Positions 9,822 through 17,921 of a stretch of 64,000 bases of DNA are shown here, piece by piece. Where the stretch lies: NCBI RefSeq assembly GCF_030908405.1, contig NZ_CP133089.1, positions 2,356,001 through 2,420,000 of the forward strand, in the 5' to 3' direction. A program made the translations under genes and the position numbers. The notes beneath the pieces are model-generated. The model searched no databases. It was not told where the DNA came from and saw only the letters and a program-made list of their open reading frames with translations. How positions within the stretch are numbered: the first letter of the stretch is position 1; the number at the start of each line of letters is the position of its first letter. The DNA is from Aminobacterium sp. MB27-C1 (GTDB lineage: Bacteria; Synergistota; Synergistia; Synergistales; Aminobacteriaceae).

Positions 9822-10373
9822 ATGAAAAAAGTATTTCTTCTGTTAGCAGTTGTAGCCATGGTAGCTTTTGCTGCAAGCGCAGTTTTTGCGGTAGAAGCCC
9901 CCATGACCATGGAAGAGGCAGGGTTCGATACATCATGTCATCCGACATGCTGCACTCCGTATGACACGTTGAAAATCAACTGGAAGGTTATACCGATTAA
10001 CTGCCTGATGATCAAACAGGAAGAGATCAATATGGCAACTCACATCGGATGTGTAATTCCTTGGTGCGATGAAGAGTGCATTTGGTACGCCATTATCGCA
10101 ACAGGCACCGATGAGAGAAAGGTTGTCGGTAAGATCAATCTCGATATGCCCGATCACGTAACACTGTGGGCAAAACTTAAAGCTCCTTATGGAACAAGTG
10201 CTGTCGGAACACCAAACTGGACAGAACTTTCCACGGAGTACGTTGATCTCGTAACAGGTATATCCAAAGTTTGTGGAGCCTGGGGAAAAGGCGGTTTGAA
10301 GCTTTGCGCTGGCCCAGATGCTCAGAAAGCTGCTGGAACCCGAATCCTTACCCTTCTCATTCAGGACGCATAA
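9822..10373 (+). CDS. Secreted cysteine-rich subunit, putative major fibre protein
   Basis: 183 residues with a clear signal peptide (MKKVFLLLAVVAMVAFAASA, cleavage about residue 23). The mature part has nine cysteines (a CHPTCC cluster near 39-44 plus C61, C77, C82, C86 and two late ones) and alternating beta-strand patterns ending in a hydrophobic last strand (RILTLLIQDA). It is clearly related along its length to the lipoprotein encoded at 14633: both have an ATG-x(4,5)-VV-x-G segment followed by a x-P-(D/E)-x-V-x-L-(W/F) motif (P110 here). A weaker copy of that motif occurs in the next gene. It lies first, with a strong ribosome site, and a terminator separates it from the rest of the operon, so it is likely the most expressed product. 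A pilin-like role is inference; no family name recognised. Confidence 0.75.
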   Translation: MKKVFLLLAVVAMVAFAASAVFAVEAPMTMEEAGFDTSCHPTCCTPYDTLKINWKVIPINCLMIKQEEINMATHIGCVIPWCDEECIWYAIIATGTDERKVVGKINLDMPDHVTLWAKLKAPYGTSAVGTPNWTELSTEYVDLVTGISKVCGAWGKGGLKLCAGPDAQKAAGTRILTLLIQDA

Positions 10374-10381
10374 GGGGTAAT

Positions 10382-10418
10382 AAAAAGGGCGGCACTCGGG
10401 GGGGTGCTGCCCTTTTTT
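10382..10418 (+). terminator. Terminator between first and second subunit genes
   Basis: Stem GGGCGGCAC (10387-10395) pairs with GTGCTGCCC (10404-10412, one G-U pair), followed by six T. Partial read-through would give high expression of the first subunit and lower expression of the downstream assembly genes. Confidence 0.85.
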
Positions 10419-10441
10419 GTCAGTCGGGAGGGAAATAAAAA

Positions 10442-10927
10442 ATGAGTGGAACTACGGTAATATCACGAGTCGTTCTTCTTGTGTTTCTCGTTGTTTTTTC
10501 TCCCCTGAGCGGGCGTTCAGAGGCTATGGAACTTATTGCCTTGGGAAGTTGGTCATCTCTTGTTATCGGTGCTTCAGCTTCCAATGGCCGAGGTATACGA
10601 GAGAGTGATCCCTCCATTGTAAGCCTAGGCATTATCAATACGCGGGATCAATATGCCTTATGGAACCTGGAGGCAAAGATCGTTGAGGGAGCACAGATAC
10701 CTGAGGGAATACAGATCTGGATTCGCCGCACAGGTAATGGTATGGGAACAGGTTGGGTTCGGGGAGGCACTTCGTATCAGCTTCTCGATCCATCAGGAGC
10801 CACCCTTTTTACGGGAGCAGGAGATAGAAGTCATATAACGCTTCAATTGAAAATAACAGGTATTACTCCAGAAACACCGAAAGGCGTATATGCTCCACAT
10901 ATTGCATTTACGGTGGTGGATTTATGA
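10442..10927 (+). CDS. Secreted beta-rich protein, putative minor fibre subunit
   Basis: 161 residues with an N-terminal signal peptide (hydrophobic residues 7-22, cleavage about 27, RSEA). The mature part is a predicted beta sandwich with no cysteines. It carries the motif QIPEGIQIWIRR (86-97), which matches NLPEGVHLFVRL and DMPDHVTLWAKL in the two other small exported proteins of this operon. It ends in alternating hydrophobics (HIAFTVVDL), as expected for a donor strand or last strand of a pilin-like fold. It overlaps the following chaperone-like gene by four bases (ATGA). The function as a minor or tip subunit is inference from context. Confidence 0.7.
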   Translation: MSGTTVISRVVLLVFLVVFSPLSGRSEAMELIALGSWSSLVIGASASNGRGIRESDPSIVSLGIINTRDQYALWNLEAKIVEGAQIPEGIQIWIRRTGNGMGTGWVRGGTSYQLLDPSGATLFTGAGDRSHITLQLKITGITPETPKGVYAPHIAFTVVDL

Positions 10928-11757
10928 TGAGAAGAAAACTATTTTTCATATGTTTCTGTGTAACGGCGATTCTTCTATTTGTAGTCCGTCCGGAGTTTGC
11001 TCTGGCAAGTAATGTGGATGTTGAGGGAGATTTAACATATCGTTTTACAGTAACGCCAGGACAAGAAATTCGTGGACAGATTATAGTAAGAAATAACGAT
11101 AAGGAACAACAGGTTCAAGTGGCCATCAACCAATCTGACTATTTATGTTTTGCTGATGGAAGCAACGATTATGGTGAGCCTGGAAGTATTGCTCGTTCTA
11201 ATGCATTGTGGATGACAATAACACCTCGTCAGCTTGTCATTCCTGCGGCAGGAACGGCAAGCTTTAATTATGTGATTAATGTGCCGAAAGAGACGACTCT
11301 CTGCGGATCATACTGGAGTCTGATCATGGTTGAACCTATAGATCAAATACTGTTGCAACCTCCTATCGATGCAGATGGCAACATGGCTTTTGGAGTAATG
11401 ACGGTCTTTAAATATGCCATCCAAATGATTACAGATATCGGAAATACGGGAGTTCGCGATATAGAGTTCGCTGATAAAAAGCTTATAAATGCCGGGGGCG
11501 TGTCTGTTTTAGCACTCGACATTGCAAATAAAGGGGAACGTGTCATTCGTCCTGTCGTCTGGGCTGAACTTTACGATGAGCAGGGTAACCATGCTGGCCG
11601 CTTTGAAGGGGGAAGGCGATGGATTTATCCAGGGAGCTCATGTCGTTTTGAGATTCCGTTTAAAGATGTTAAGGCGGGTCAATATAAGACCCTCATTATC
11701 GCTGATGGTGGAGAGGAAGAAGCTTTTGGCGCTCAGTATGCCCTGATACTAAAGTAA
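10924..11757 (+). CDS. Periplasmic chaperone-like protein, two Ig-like domains
   Basis: 277 residues with a signal peptide (hydrophobic to about residue 28, EFALA). The mature protein looks like two immunoglobulin-type beta domains: about 30-135 (TYRFTVTPGQEIRGQIIVRN, then ITPRQLVIPAAGTASFNYVINVP, the pattern of pilus chaperone domain 1) and about 165-277 (a second domain with LALDIANKGERVIRPVVWAEL). The size and two-domain layout match periplasmic chaperones of chaperone/usher systems, but I do not see a classical FimC-family signature. The ATG overlaps the stop of the previous gene (ATGA), and the barrel gene begins 14 bases after its stop. The role in subunit folding is inferred. Confidence 0.65.
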   Translation: MMRRKLFFICFCVTAILLFVVRPEFALASNVDVEGDLTYRFTVTPGQEIRGQIIVRNNDKEQQVQVAINQSDYLCFADGSNDYGEPGSIARSNALWMTITPRQLVIPAAGTASFNYVINVPKETTLCGSYWSLIMVEPIDQILLQPPIDADGNMAFGVMTVFKYAIQMITDIGNTGVRDIEFADKKLINAGGVSVLALDIANKGERVIRPVVWAELYDEQGNHAGRFEGGRRWIYPGSSCRFEIPFKDVKAGQYKTLIIADGGEEEAFGAQYALILK

Positions 11758-11771
11758 AGAGGGTGAACACT

Positions 11772-14621
11772 ATGACAGGCGGAGGGCAGAAGCGAGTATT
11801 TAGAGTTCTACTTTTTCTCGTTTTTATATTATGGCTGCTTCCTGGCCTGACATGGGCACAGACAAAGGGATACGGGGTTGAAGTTCGAGCTCGTTCCCCA
11901 TTACAGATTAGTACAAAACCAGGACGCATTGTCAGTATTAGCGTTCTTGTGACAAGCTATCAGCCTGCACTTGAAACATTTATAGAGGAAATTGATTTGC
12001 CTCAGGGGTGGCAACCTCTTATGCCCCCTGGGCGATTTTCAATTCCTTCGAGAGGAAGCGTGACACGTGTTCTTGCTTTTCAGATTCCTCCCTCAGCTCG
12101 AGTTGGAGATTATGAAGTAGTTTATTCTGTAAAAAACAGGCGGGATTACGGGGTATATGATGAAGAGATTTTCACAGTATCCATTCTTGCTGTTGAAGGC
12201 GTAGAGCTTATTTTAGTTAAAAAACCGGTAGCCATTATAGCGGGGCAGCACTATGAAGCTGATTTGCAGCTTATTAATAGGTCGAATACGACACGTACCT
12301 ACTCTATAGACCTTCCTGATCGTGACGAAAGGTTTCCTGCTACCATCTCTCCAAATGAAGTAACATTGAATGCGGGTCAAAGCGCCGATTTGAAATTAAA
12401 GGGGAAAATTTTTCAAGGAAGCACTTCTCGATTCCATTTTGTTGAAGTTCGAGCCGTTGTAACTGGAGATGGGGGTCCAGATGCTACAACTCTTGTTGTC
12501 GATCTTGATGTTATTCCAAGAGGAGGAGGGGAACTTGATATATTCCACGTTCTTCCTACAGAGCTTTCAATTAGTGCCATGGGCAATACTGGAGGAGATG
12601 GGGTACATATTGAGTGGAGCGGTGAAGGTTATCTTGATGAGGAGCGCACCAAAAGAATTGATTTCCTCTTTAGGGGACCTGATACAGACGATTTCGGCAT
12701 CTATGGAGATGTCGATGAATATTGGCTGAATTATTTTACTGAGACCTACTCTTTTTATCTTGGCGATCAAGGATACCCTCTCTCTCGATTAACGTCTTCT
12801 GGGGCTTACGGCCGAGGTATAGGTTTTGCTTATGAACCTATAGGAACAGGCTTTGGTGGAGGTTTACACTATGTAAAAAGCCGTTGGGGAACGCCGGAAA
12901 AAAAAGAATATGGTTTTTATGTTAGTCATAAAGTAGAAGATAACCTTGAAATAAGATTTAATGCCCTTCAAAAAGAAAGAAAGGCATATGGAAGCAAACC
13001 GGATATAGAAGACAAAATATGGAGTGTCAGTGCGGAATACAGACCATGGGTTCATACATTACTTGAACTTGAATATGCTATTTGTGACACAGACAGAGAG
13101 GAAGCTCTTGACGACGACGCAGCTTATAGAGTCTATTTAAGAGGAAGAATGAATGGGAAGATCCCTTACTCTATTACAAAAGTAAGAGCTGGCACTGATT
13201 TCTGGGGATACTACCACGATTATGACTATATAAGTGCAAGCGTCGGCTATCCCTTTAGCGATCGTTTGCAGGGAAACATATCGTGGTATCAATATAAAGA
13301 TAATCTCAACCTCAGACAGGTTGATGCAACATCCCAAACCTTTGAAGAACTTCTTCAGGTCTACTTTGATTATGAATTGAGCGATGGCTGGTATCTGGCT
13401 TTGGGGTACGATACTTTTACCATGGAAGATCGCTTGTTACCAGCTGAATATAATTATCATGAAAATTCGTGGTGGCTACGAGTAGGGCGGAGTATGGAGC
13501 GTTATAGTTATTCCTTTGAAGCGCGATATGCGGACCAGAGCAATCGTGTAAATGGCGAGAGTGCTACGGCATGGAATTATAACGTTTCTTTAAGTTACCA
13601 GCTTACTCCTGAACTTTATGTTTCTATTTATGGAGGCTTTGGAGATAACGATGCTCTTGCAGATAGTTACCTCATGAGATCTTCTAGTAACAGAGGTATC
13701 TCAATAATTTGGGATATTACTCCCACTCTTCAACTCTCCTGCTGGTACACAAGATACTCATATGAAGAAGATTTTGCAGATAATAGCGAACAATATGAGT
13801 TTATTGCAGAGCAAACTTTCGAAGACGAAAGCCGGCTTCGTTTTAGAATACAACGTAATGATAACAGTGGTGAAATGGAAACATCCTACTCTGTTACCTA
13901 TGTAATCCCTATCGATATCAAACTTGCCAAGAAGAAAAATGTTGGAGTCTTACAAGGTCTCGTATATGAAACTATTGCTGAGGAAAAGCGAGGTATTCCT
14001 AATGTGGTTCTTGATATTGAGGGCCAATCTGCCGTTACTGATGAAAAGGGAATGTTTCTATTCCCCAGCCTTCTTCCTGGGGCCTATCTGTTGAAAGTTG
14101 ATAGGGCTTCTCTCGGAAATCGTGTGCCTAATCGTAAAGTTCCTATTACTGTTGAGATTGCAGGTTATGGGGAGGTTACATCGATGGATATAGGAATTAT
14201 CGATGGCGTTTCTTTAAATGGCACAGTCGTTCTTATAGATCCAGATGCAGGGAAAGATAAACCTGCCGACTTAGAAGGAAATAAAAGCTACCTTGTAGGA
14301 GATACATTGCAGGAAGATGGATTTCTTGAACCTGGTGGATTACAGAGTGTACTTGTGGAATTAAAAAATGAGGACGAGGTCCATCGTCGAATTACAGATA
14401 GTTGGGGACGTTTCCTCTTTGAGGGATTGCGGCCAGGGAAGTGGGTTTTGAAAGTGTACGACATTAATATCCCTTCGTCATATCGTATTGAGTTCCCAGA
14501 GCAAAGCATTGATTTGGGGCCTGGGGATGCAAAAGTTGTTGAGGCCAAAGTCTTACCTCGAAAAAGAACGATAAAGTTCCTCGAAGAAGGAAGAGTCGTT
14601 ATGAAACCTGGTGAGAAGTGA
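11772..14621 (+). CDS. Usher-like outer-membrane barrel with Ig-like and CarboxypepD_reg domains
   Basis: 949 residues from ATG 11772 (AAAGAGGG eight bases upstream; a GTG at 11763 lies over the ribosome site). A signal peptide (to about 30, TWAQ) is followed by two NEW3/Ig-like domains (about 35-135 and 140-250). Next comes a long region (about 255-715) of alternating aromatic/polar strands, very rich in Tyr and Trp, typical of an outer-membrane beta barrel. Two C-terminal carboxypeptidase-regulatory-like domains follow (about 726-823 with NVVLDIEGQSAVTDEKG, and 853-929 with SWGRFLFEGLRPGKW). A barrel with soluble domains at both ends, next to a two-domain chaperone and three related subunits, resembles an usher. 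Sequence similarity to FimD is not evident to me, so it is an analogue or a very divergent homologue. An alternative is a general surface exporter. Confidence 0.7.
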   Translation: MTGGGQKRVFRVLLFLVFILWLLPGLTWAQTKGYGVEVRARSPLQISTKPGRIVSISVLVTSYQPALETFIEEIDLPQGWQPLMPPGRFSIPSRGSVTRVLAFQIPPSARVGDYEVVYSVKNRRDYGVYDEEIFTVSILAVEGVELILVKKPVAIIAGQHYEADLQLINRSNTTRTYSIDLPDRDERFPATISPNEVTLNAGQSADLKLKGKIFQGSTSRFHFVEVRAVVTGDGGPDATTLVVDLDVIPRGGGELDIFHVLPTELSISAMGNTGGDGVHIEWSGEGYLDEERTKRIDFLFRGPDTDDFGIYGDVDEYWLNYFTETYSFYLGDQGYPLSRLTSSGAYGRGIGFAYEPIGTGFGGGLHYVKSRWGTPEKKEYGFYVSHKVEDNLEIRFNALQKERKAYGSKPDIEDKIWSVSAEYRPWVHTLLELEYAICDTDREEALDDDAAYRVYLRGRMNGKIPYSITKVRAGTDFWGYYHDYDYISASVGYPFSDRLQGNISWYQYKDNLNLRQVDATSQTFEELLQVYFDYELSDGWYLALGYDTFTMEDRLLPAEYNYHENSWWLRVGRSMERYSYSFEARYADQSNRVNGESATAWNYNVSLSYQLTPELYVSIYGGFGDNDALADSYLMRSSSNRGISIIWDITPTLQLSCWYTRYSYEEDFADNSEQYEFIAEQTFEDESRLRFRIQRNDNSGEMETSYSVTYVIPIDIKLAKKKNVGVLQGLVYETIAEEKRGIPNVVLDIEGQSAVTDEKGMFLFPSLLPGAYLLKVDRASLGNRVPNRKVPITVEIAGYGEVTSMDIGIIDGVSLNGTVVLIDPDAGKDKPADLEGNKSYLVGDTLQEDGFLEPGGLQSVLVELKNEDEVHRRITDSWGRFLFEGLRPGKWVLKVYDINIPSSYRIEFPEQSIDLGPGDAKVVEAKVLPRKRTIKFLEEGRVVMKPGEK

Positions 14622-14632
14622 GGTGTGACAAC

Positions 14633-15109
14633 ATGGTGCGAAAATTATTTATTTTAGGATTTCTTATAGCCTTTCTTCTCTCCTGTGACTCGTCAGAAGG
14701 GGTCGATAGAACGGTTGCTTTCGTGAATATTTCTATTGAGGTTGTGGAGCAAAATGCTATTTCGGTTATTCAACAACCACTTTCCTTGCATAGCTACATT
14801 AATGATAGAGGAGATGCGGTTCCCTTATCGTATATAGTTACGGCTACCGGTCAGACGCCTCGTGTAGTTACAGGACGTTTAGAAGGGAATTTGCCGGAGG
14901 GTGTTCATCTTTTTGTACGGCTTGATGCCCCTATACGAGGCGAATCCACAGGCCTTCAAGAGCTAACTTCTCAAGAAGTTGAGTTATTGACGGATGTGTG
15001 GGGAATTTATAGTGTTCAGGGAAGTGGGGTGGTTCTTCTTAAGGCAGCGAATGATACCGCACGAAGTTTGGGACAAATTCAAATTCGTCTTGCGATACGA
15101 GAAACGTAA
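14633..15109 (+). CDS. Lipoprotein paralogue of the secreted subunit
   Basis: 158 residues from ATG 14633, with GAGGTG six bases upstream. An in-frame GTG at 14618 overlapping the previous stop is less likely. The N-terminus is a lipoprotein signal (FLIAFLLSC, Cys at 18 as the lipid site). The remainder aligns with the first subunit of the operon: IVTATGQTPRVVTGRL and NLPEGVHLFVRL (P88) match the ATG-VV-G and PDHVTLW segments there, and both end in a similar hydrophobic strand. It lacks that protein's cysteines. A lipid-anchored member of the subunit family could be the base or anchor of a surface fibre (inference). Confidence 0.7.
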   Translation: MVRKLFILGFLIAFLLSCDSSEGVDRTVAFVNISIEVVEQNAISVIQQPLSLHSYINDRGDAVPLSYIVTATGQTPRVVTGRLEGNLPEGVHLFVRLDAPIRGESTGLQELTSQEVELLTDVWGIYSVQGSGVVLLKAANDTARSLGQIQIRLAIRET

Positions 15110-15124
15110 GGAGGCGTTAGAGAC

Positions 15125-15322
15125 ATGGGGGACCTTTATTCTCTTCGCAAAGAGCGAGACTATCTCTCTCGAGAATCGACTCGAAAGAGTATGGATCAAC
15201 GAGAGTGGGAAATTCGTTACTTAAAAATCCTCGAGGATATCTATAGAGAAGAGCAGAAACTACGAGGACGCAGCTTGCCTAAAAGAAAAATCAACCGTGA
15301 AAATAGATCATATCCAGATTGA
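15125..15322 (+). CDS. Small charged coiled-coil-like protein
   Basis: 65 residues, very rich in Arg, Glu and Lys (RKERDYLSRESTRKSMDQRE), predicted helical or coiled coil, no signal peptide or membrane segment. The start ATG 15125 has AAGGAGG about 10 bases upstream. It begins 15 bases after the lipoprotein gene and is followed by a terminator, so it is the last gene of the surface-protein operon. I do not recognise a family. A cytosolic role linked to the operon cannot be deduced. Confidence 0.65.
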   Translation: MGDLYSLRKERDYLSRESTRKSMDQREWEIRYLKILEDIYREEQKLRGRSLPKRKINRENRSYPD

Positions 15323-15324
15323 AT

Positions 15325-15366
15325 AAAAGGCCTTCCTCAATAGGAGGAGAGGCCTTTTATTTTTTC
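15325..15366 (+). terminator. Terminator of the surface-protein operon
   Basis: Nearly perfect hairpin (AAAAGGCC-TTCCTC paired with GAGGAG-A-GGCCTTTT) followed by a T run at 15357-15366. Confidence 0.88.
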
Positions 15367-15424
15367 TTCTGGTGTAAAATAAATAGTACTTAATAAATTT
15401 TACGTATCTGACGAGGTGGTACCT

Positions 15425-16267
15425 GTGCCTTTAAAAATTGGCATTGTATCTATAGTTGTTTGTTTCTTTTTTTCTTTGGTGGGAACACCTGTTTTGTATG
15501 GGATGGGTAATATAAATGCTTTTGTCTCTATTCCTCCACAGGCTTATTTCATTAGGGAAATCGGTGGAGATCGTGTTAATGTGCACATTATGATTCATCC
15601 TGGAGATGACCCTCATACGTATGAGCCGAAGCCCGGACAAATGGCTTCTTTTGCCCAAAGCCATCTTTATTTTGCGATTGATCTTCCCTTTGAAAAGAGA
15701 CTTTTGGCAAAAGCTCTTTCTTTAAATCCGTCTCTTCGTATTATTGATACTTATAAAGAGATAGATCAAATGCCAGGAGACCTTCATGACCCGCATATTT
15801 GGCTCGCCCCTTCCCTAGTAAAAATACAGGGACGTGCTATCCGTGATGCTTTCATTGAAGTTGATTCTCAACATGCAGATGAATATAAAAAAAATTACAT
15901 CCAATTTTGTCGCAAAGTTGATGACGTGGATTCAACTATACGCAGCTTGTTGAGCCATACGATGAAAAAGGATTTTATTGTTGTTCACCCTTCATGGAGT
16001 TACTTCGCTCGCGAGTATGATTTGAATCAGTTGTCGATGGAAGTCGAAGGTAAGGAGCCTAAAGCTTCAGATTTAGCATCTCTTATTACCTTAATGAGAG
16101 AGAAACAAATTAATACTATTTTTGTCTCTCCGCAGTATTCCAAGAAGATGGCAGAAAATTTGGCTCGGGAGACAAAAGCAATTATTCGTGTTATTGACCC
16201 CCTCGCTGAGGATTGGGAGAAAAATATGCTTGAAACGGCTCAGGCCATAGGAGAAAGTCTGAAATGA
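15425..16267 (+). CDS. znuA: Zinc/manganese ABC transporter substrate-binding protein
   Basis: 280 residues from GTG 15425 (GAGGTGG five bases upstream). A GTG at 15416 overlaps the ribosome site. A signal peptide is followed by a cluster A-I metal-binding protein: metal ligands are visible as the histidines in DDPHTYEPKPGQ and DPHIWLAP, the histidine in VHPSWSYFAREY, and the acidic residue near RVIDPLAED. The His-rich loop that many ZnuA proteins have is missing. It heads an operon with the ATPase (ATGA overlap) and the permease. It delivers a divalent metal, most likely zinc, to the inner-membrane transporter. Manganese cannot be excluded. No Zur box was identified. Confidence 0.9.
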   Translation: MPLKIGIVSIVVCFFFSLVGTPVLYGMGNINAFVSIPPQAYFIREIGGDRVNVHIMIHPGDDPHTYEPKPGQMASFAQSHLYFAIDLPFEKRLLAKALSLNPSLRIIDTYKEIDQMPGDLHDPHIWLAPSLVKIQGRAIRDAFIEVDSQHADEYKKNYIQFCRKVDDVDSTIRSLLSHTMKKDFIVVHPSWSYFAREYDLNQLSMEVEGKEPKASDLASLITLMREKQINTIFVSPQYSKKMAENLARETKAIIRVIDPLAEDWEKNMLETAQAIGESLK

Positions 16268-17061
16268 GCGAGATCCAGTCAATATTGTTTGAAAACGTGT
16301 CATTTGCCTACGAAAATGGAACAAAAGTGCTCGATAGAGTTTGTTTCGAGGTCCCTAAAGGTGAATTCTTAGTCATGATAGGTCCTAATGGCGGAGGAAA
16401 AACGACATTATTAAAGCTTATTCTGGGACTCGAAAAGCCTCTTTCTGGAAAGATTGCTGTGTTGGGAAAAAGCCCTGATCAAGCTTCTGCATCAGTTGGC
16501 TATGTCCCTCAAGATGCAGGTCGCAATAGAGACTTCCCCGTGACTGTTTTTGATGTTGCTTTAATGGGACGCCTTGGGTGTGGAAAGAAGACTACATTTA
16601 GTGAGGAAGATAAGAAAATTACCATGGAGGCCCTTGAACGTATAGGTTTAGCTGAAAGGCGTGACGATCTTATGGGTGAACTCTCTCAAGGGCAACGCCA
16701 GAGGGTGTTGATTGCAAGGGCGCTGGCCTCTCGTCCAGAAATTCTTCTCATGGATGAACCTTTTGCCAGTATTGATCCTGAGACCAGAGGAGTTCTCTAT
16801 GAAGAACTCGCTTCTCTTGCCGGGAGCATTACGATTTTGCTTGTAAGTCATGATTTATCCGTTATTGCAAATGGAGCTACCGCTGTCGCATGCGTATGTG
16901 GGGATGTCTACTATCATAATTCGGCAGAAATCACAGAAGAAATGTTACAGATGGAGTATGGAGGAACGTGTCCAGTTGAGCTTATTGCTCACGGTTTGCC
17001 TCATAGAGTTTTAGCCCGTCACGATCATTTAAAGAAGGAGTTACATTCCCATCATGATTAA
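16264..17061 (+). CDS. znuC: Zinc/manganese ABC transporter ATP-binding protein
   Basis: 265 residues. Walker A GPNGGGKTT (near 40), signature LSQGQRQRV, Walker B ILLMDEP and the H-loop SHD are all present. The start overlaps the stop of znuA (ATGA), and the stop overlaps the permease start by eight bases. It powers metal uptake. The C-terminus is His-rich (HDHLKKELHSHHD), which could bind metal. Confidence 0.93.
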   Translation: MSEIQSILFENVSFAYENGTKVLDRVCFEVPKGEFLVMIGPNGGGKTTLLKLILGLEKPLSGKIAVLGKSPDQASASVGYVPQDAGRNRDFPVTVFDVALMGRLGCGKKTTFSEEDKKITMEALERIGLAERRDDLMGELSQGQRQRVLIARALASRPEILLMDEPFASIDPETRGVLYEELASLAGSITILLVSHDLSVIANGATAVACVCGDVYYHNSAEITEEMLQMEYGGTCPVELIAHGLPHRVLARHDHLKKELHSHHD

Positions 17062-17848
17062 TCTTTTGCAGTATGAATTTATGCAAAACGCTTTTTTGGC
17101 TGCCTTTTTAGCCAGTATTCTATGCGGCATGATGGGGAGTCTCGTTGTAGTGAGAAAGCATGTTATTGTTGCCGGAGGAATAGCCCACGGAGCATATGGC
17201 GGTGTTGGCCTTGCTTTTTTCTTAGGGGTATCTCCTATTTTTGGTACGATGGTGTTTTCTCTTGTGCTGTCACTTCTTATTGCGTGGATAACATGGCAAA
17301 AACCAGAACGAGCCGACTCTATAATAGGAGTTCTTTGGGCTGTAGGAATGGCTATAGGTGTAATATGTATAGATTTAACACCTGGATACGGTGCAGATTT
17401 AATGAGTTATCTTTTTGGGAGTATCCTTACTGTCTCAAAAGGTGACCTCTTTGCCATGCTCGGAGTCATTCTTCTCTCATTCGCCTTGGGCTTTCTGTAT
17501 CATAAAGAATTATTAGCTTTTGCATATGATCCTGATTTCGCAAAGACAAGAGGGGTTCCTGTCGCTTTTTTGCATTATGTTGTTATTATCTTAATCTCAA
17601 TGACTGTCGTTCTTCTAATTCGAGTTGTTGGGCTTATTCTTGTCATTGCTCTTCTTACTATTCCCCCTTCTATAGCAGAACGTTGGAGTCATTCTCTCTA
17701 TTCTATGATGGGCAGGGCTTTCCTTTTAAGTTTATTTTTTTCATTTGTTGGTTTGTGGCTTTCCGCTCTTTTAAATGTAACTGCGGGAGCTACAATTATT
17801 CTCGTTTCCGCTATAGGATATGCCCTTTCTCTTTTGTTAAAAAAATAG
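17054..17848 (+). CDS. znuB: Zinc/manganese ABC transporter permease
   Basis: 264-residue inner-membrane protein of the ABC-3 family with about eight helices. It includes the typical start (FLASILCGMMGSLVVVRKHVIVAGGIAHGAYGG, residues 15-47), and the EAA-like cytoplasmic region follows. Translationally coupled to the ATPase gene and closed by a strong terminator. Confidence 0.93.
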   Translation: MINLLQYEFMQNAFLAAFLASILCGMMGSLVVVRKHVIVAGGIAHGAYGGVGLAFFLGVSPIFGTMVFSLVLSLLIAWITWQKPERADSIIGVLWAVGMAIGVICIDLTPGYGADLMSYLFGSILTVSKGDLFAMLGVILLSFALGFLYHKELLAFAYDPDFAKTRGVPVAFLHYVVIILISMTVVLLIRVVGLILVIALLTIPPSIAERWSHSLYSMMGRAFLLSLFFSFVGLWLSALLNVTAGATIILVSAIGYALSLLLKK

Positions 17849-17888
17849 GATCAAGAGTCTCTTTTTATGGAGACTCTTGATCCTTATT
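17847..17888 (+). terminator. Terminator of znuACB
   Basis: Fifteen-base perfect stem AGGATCAAGAGTCTC (17847-17861) with GAGACTCTTGATCCT (17870-17884), eight-base loop. It starts within the stop codon of the permease. Confidence 0.88.
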
Positions 17889-17921
17889 ATGGCGAAATCT
17901 TTATGCTATTTTTATTGGTTC

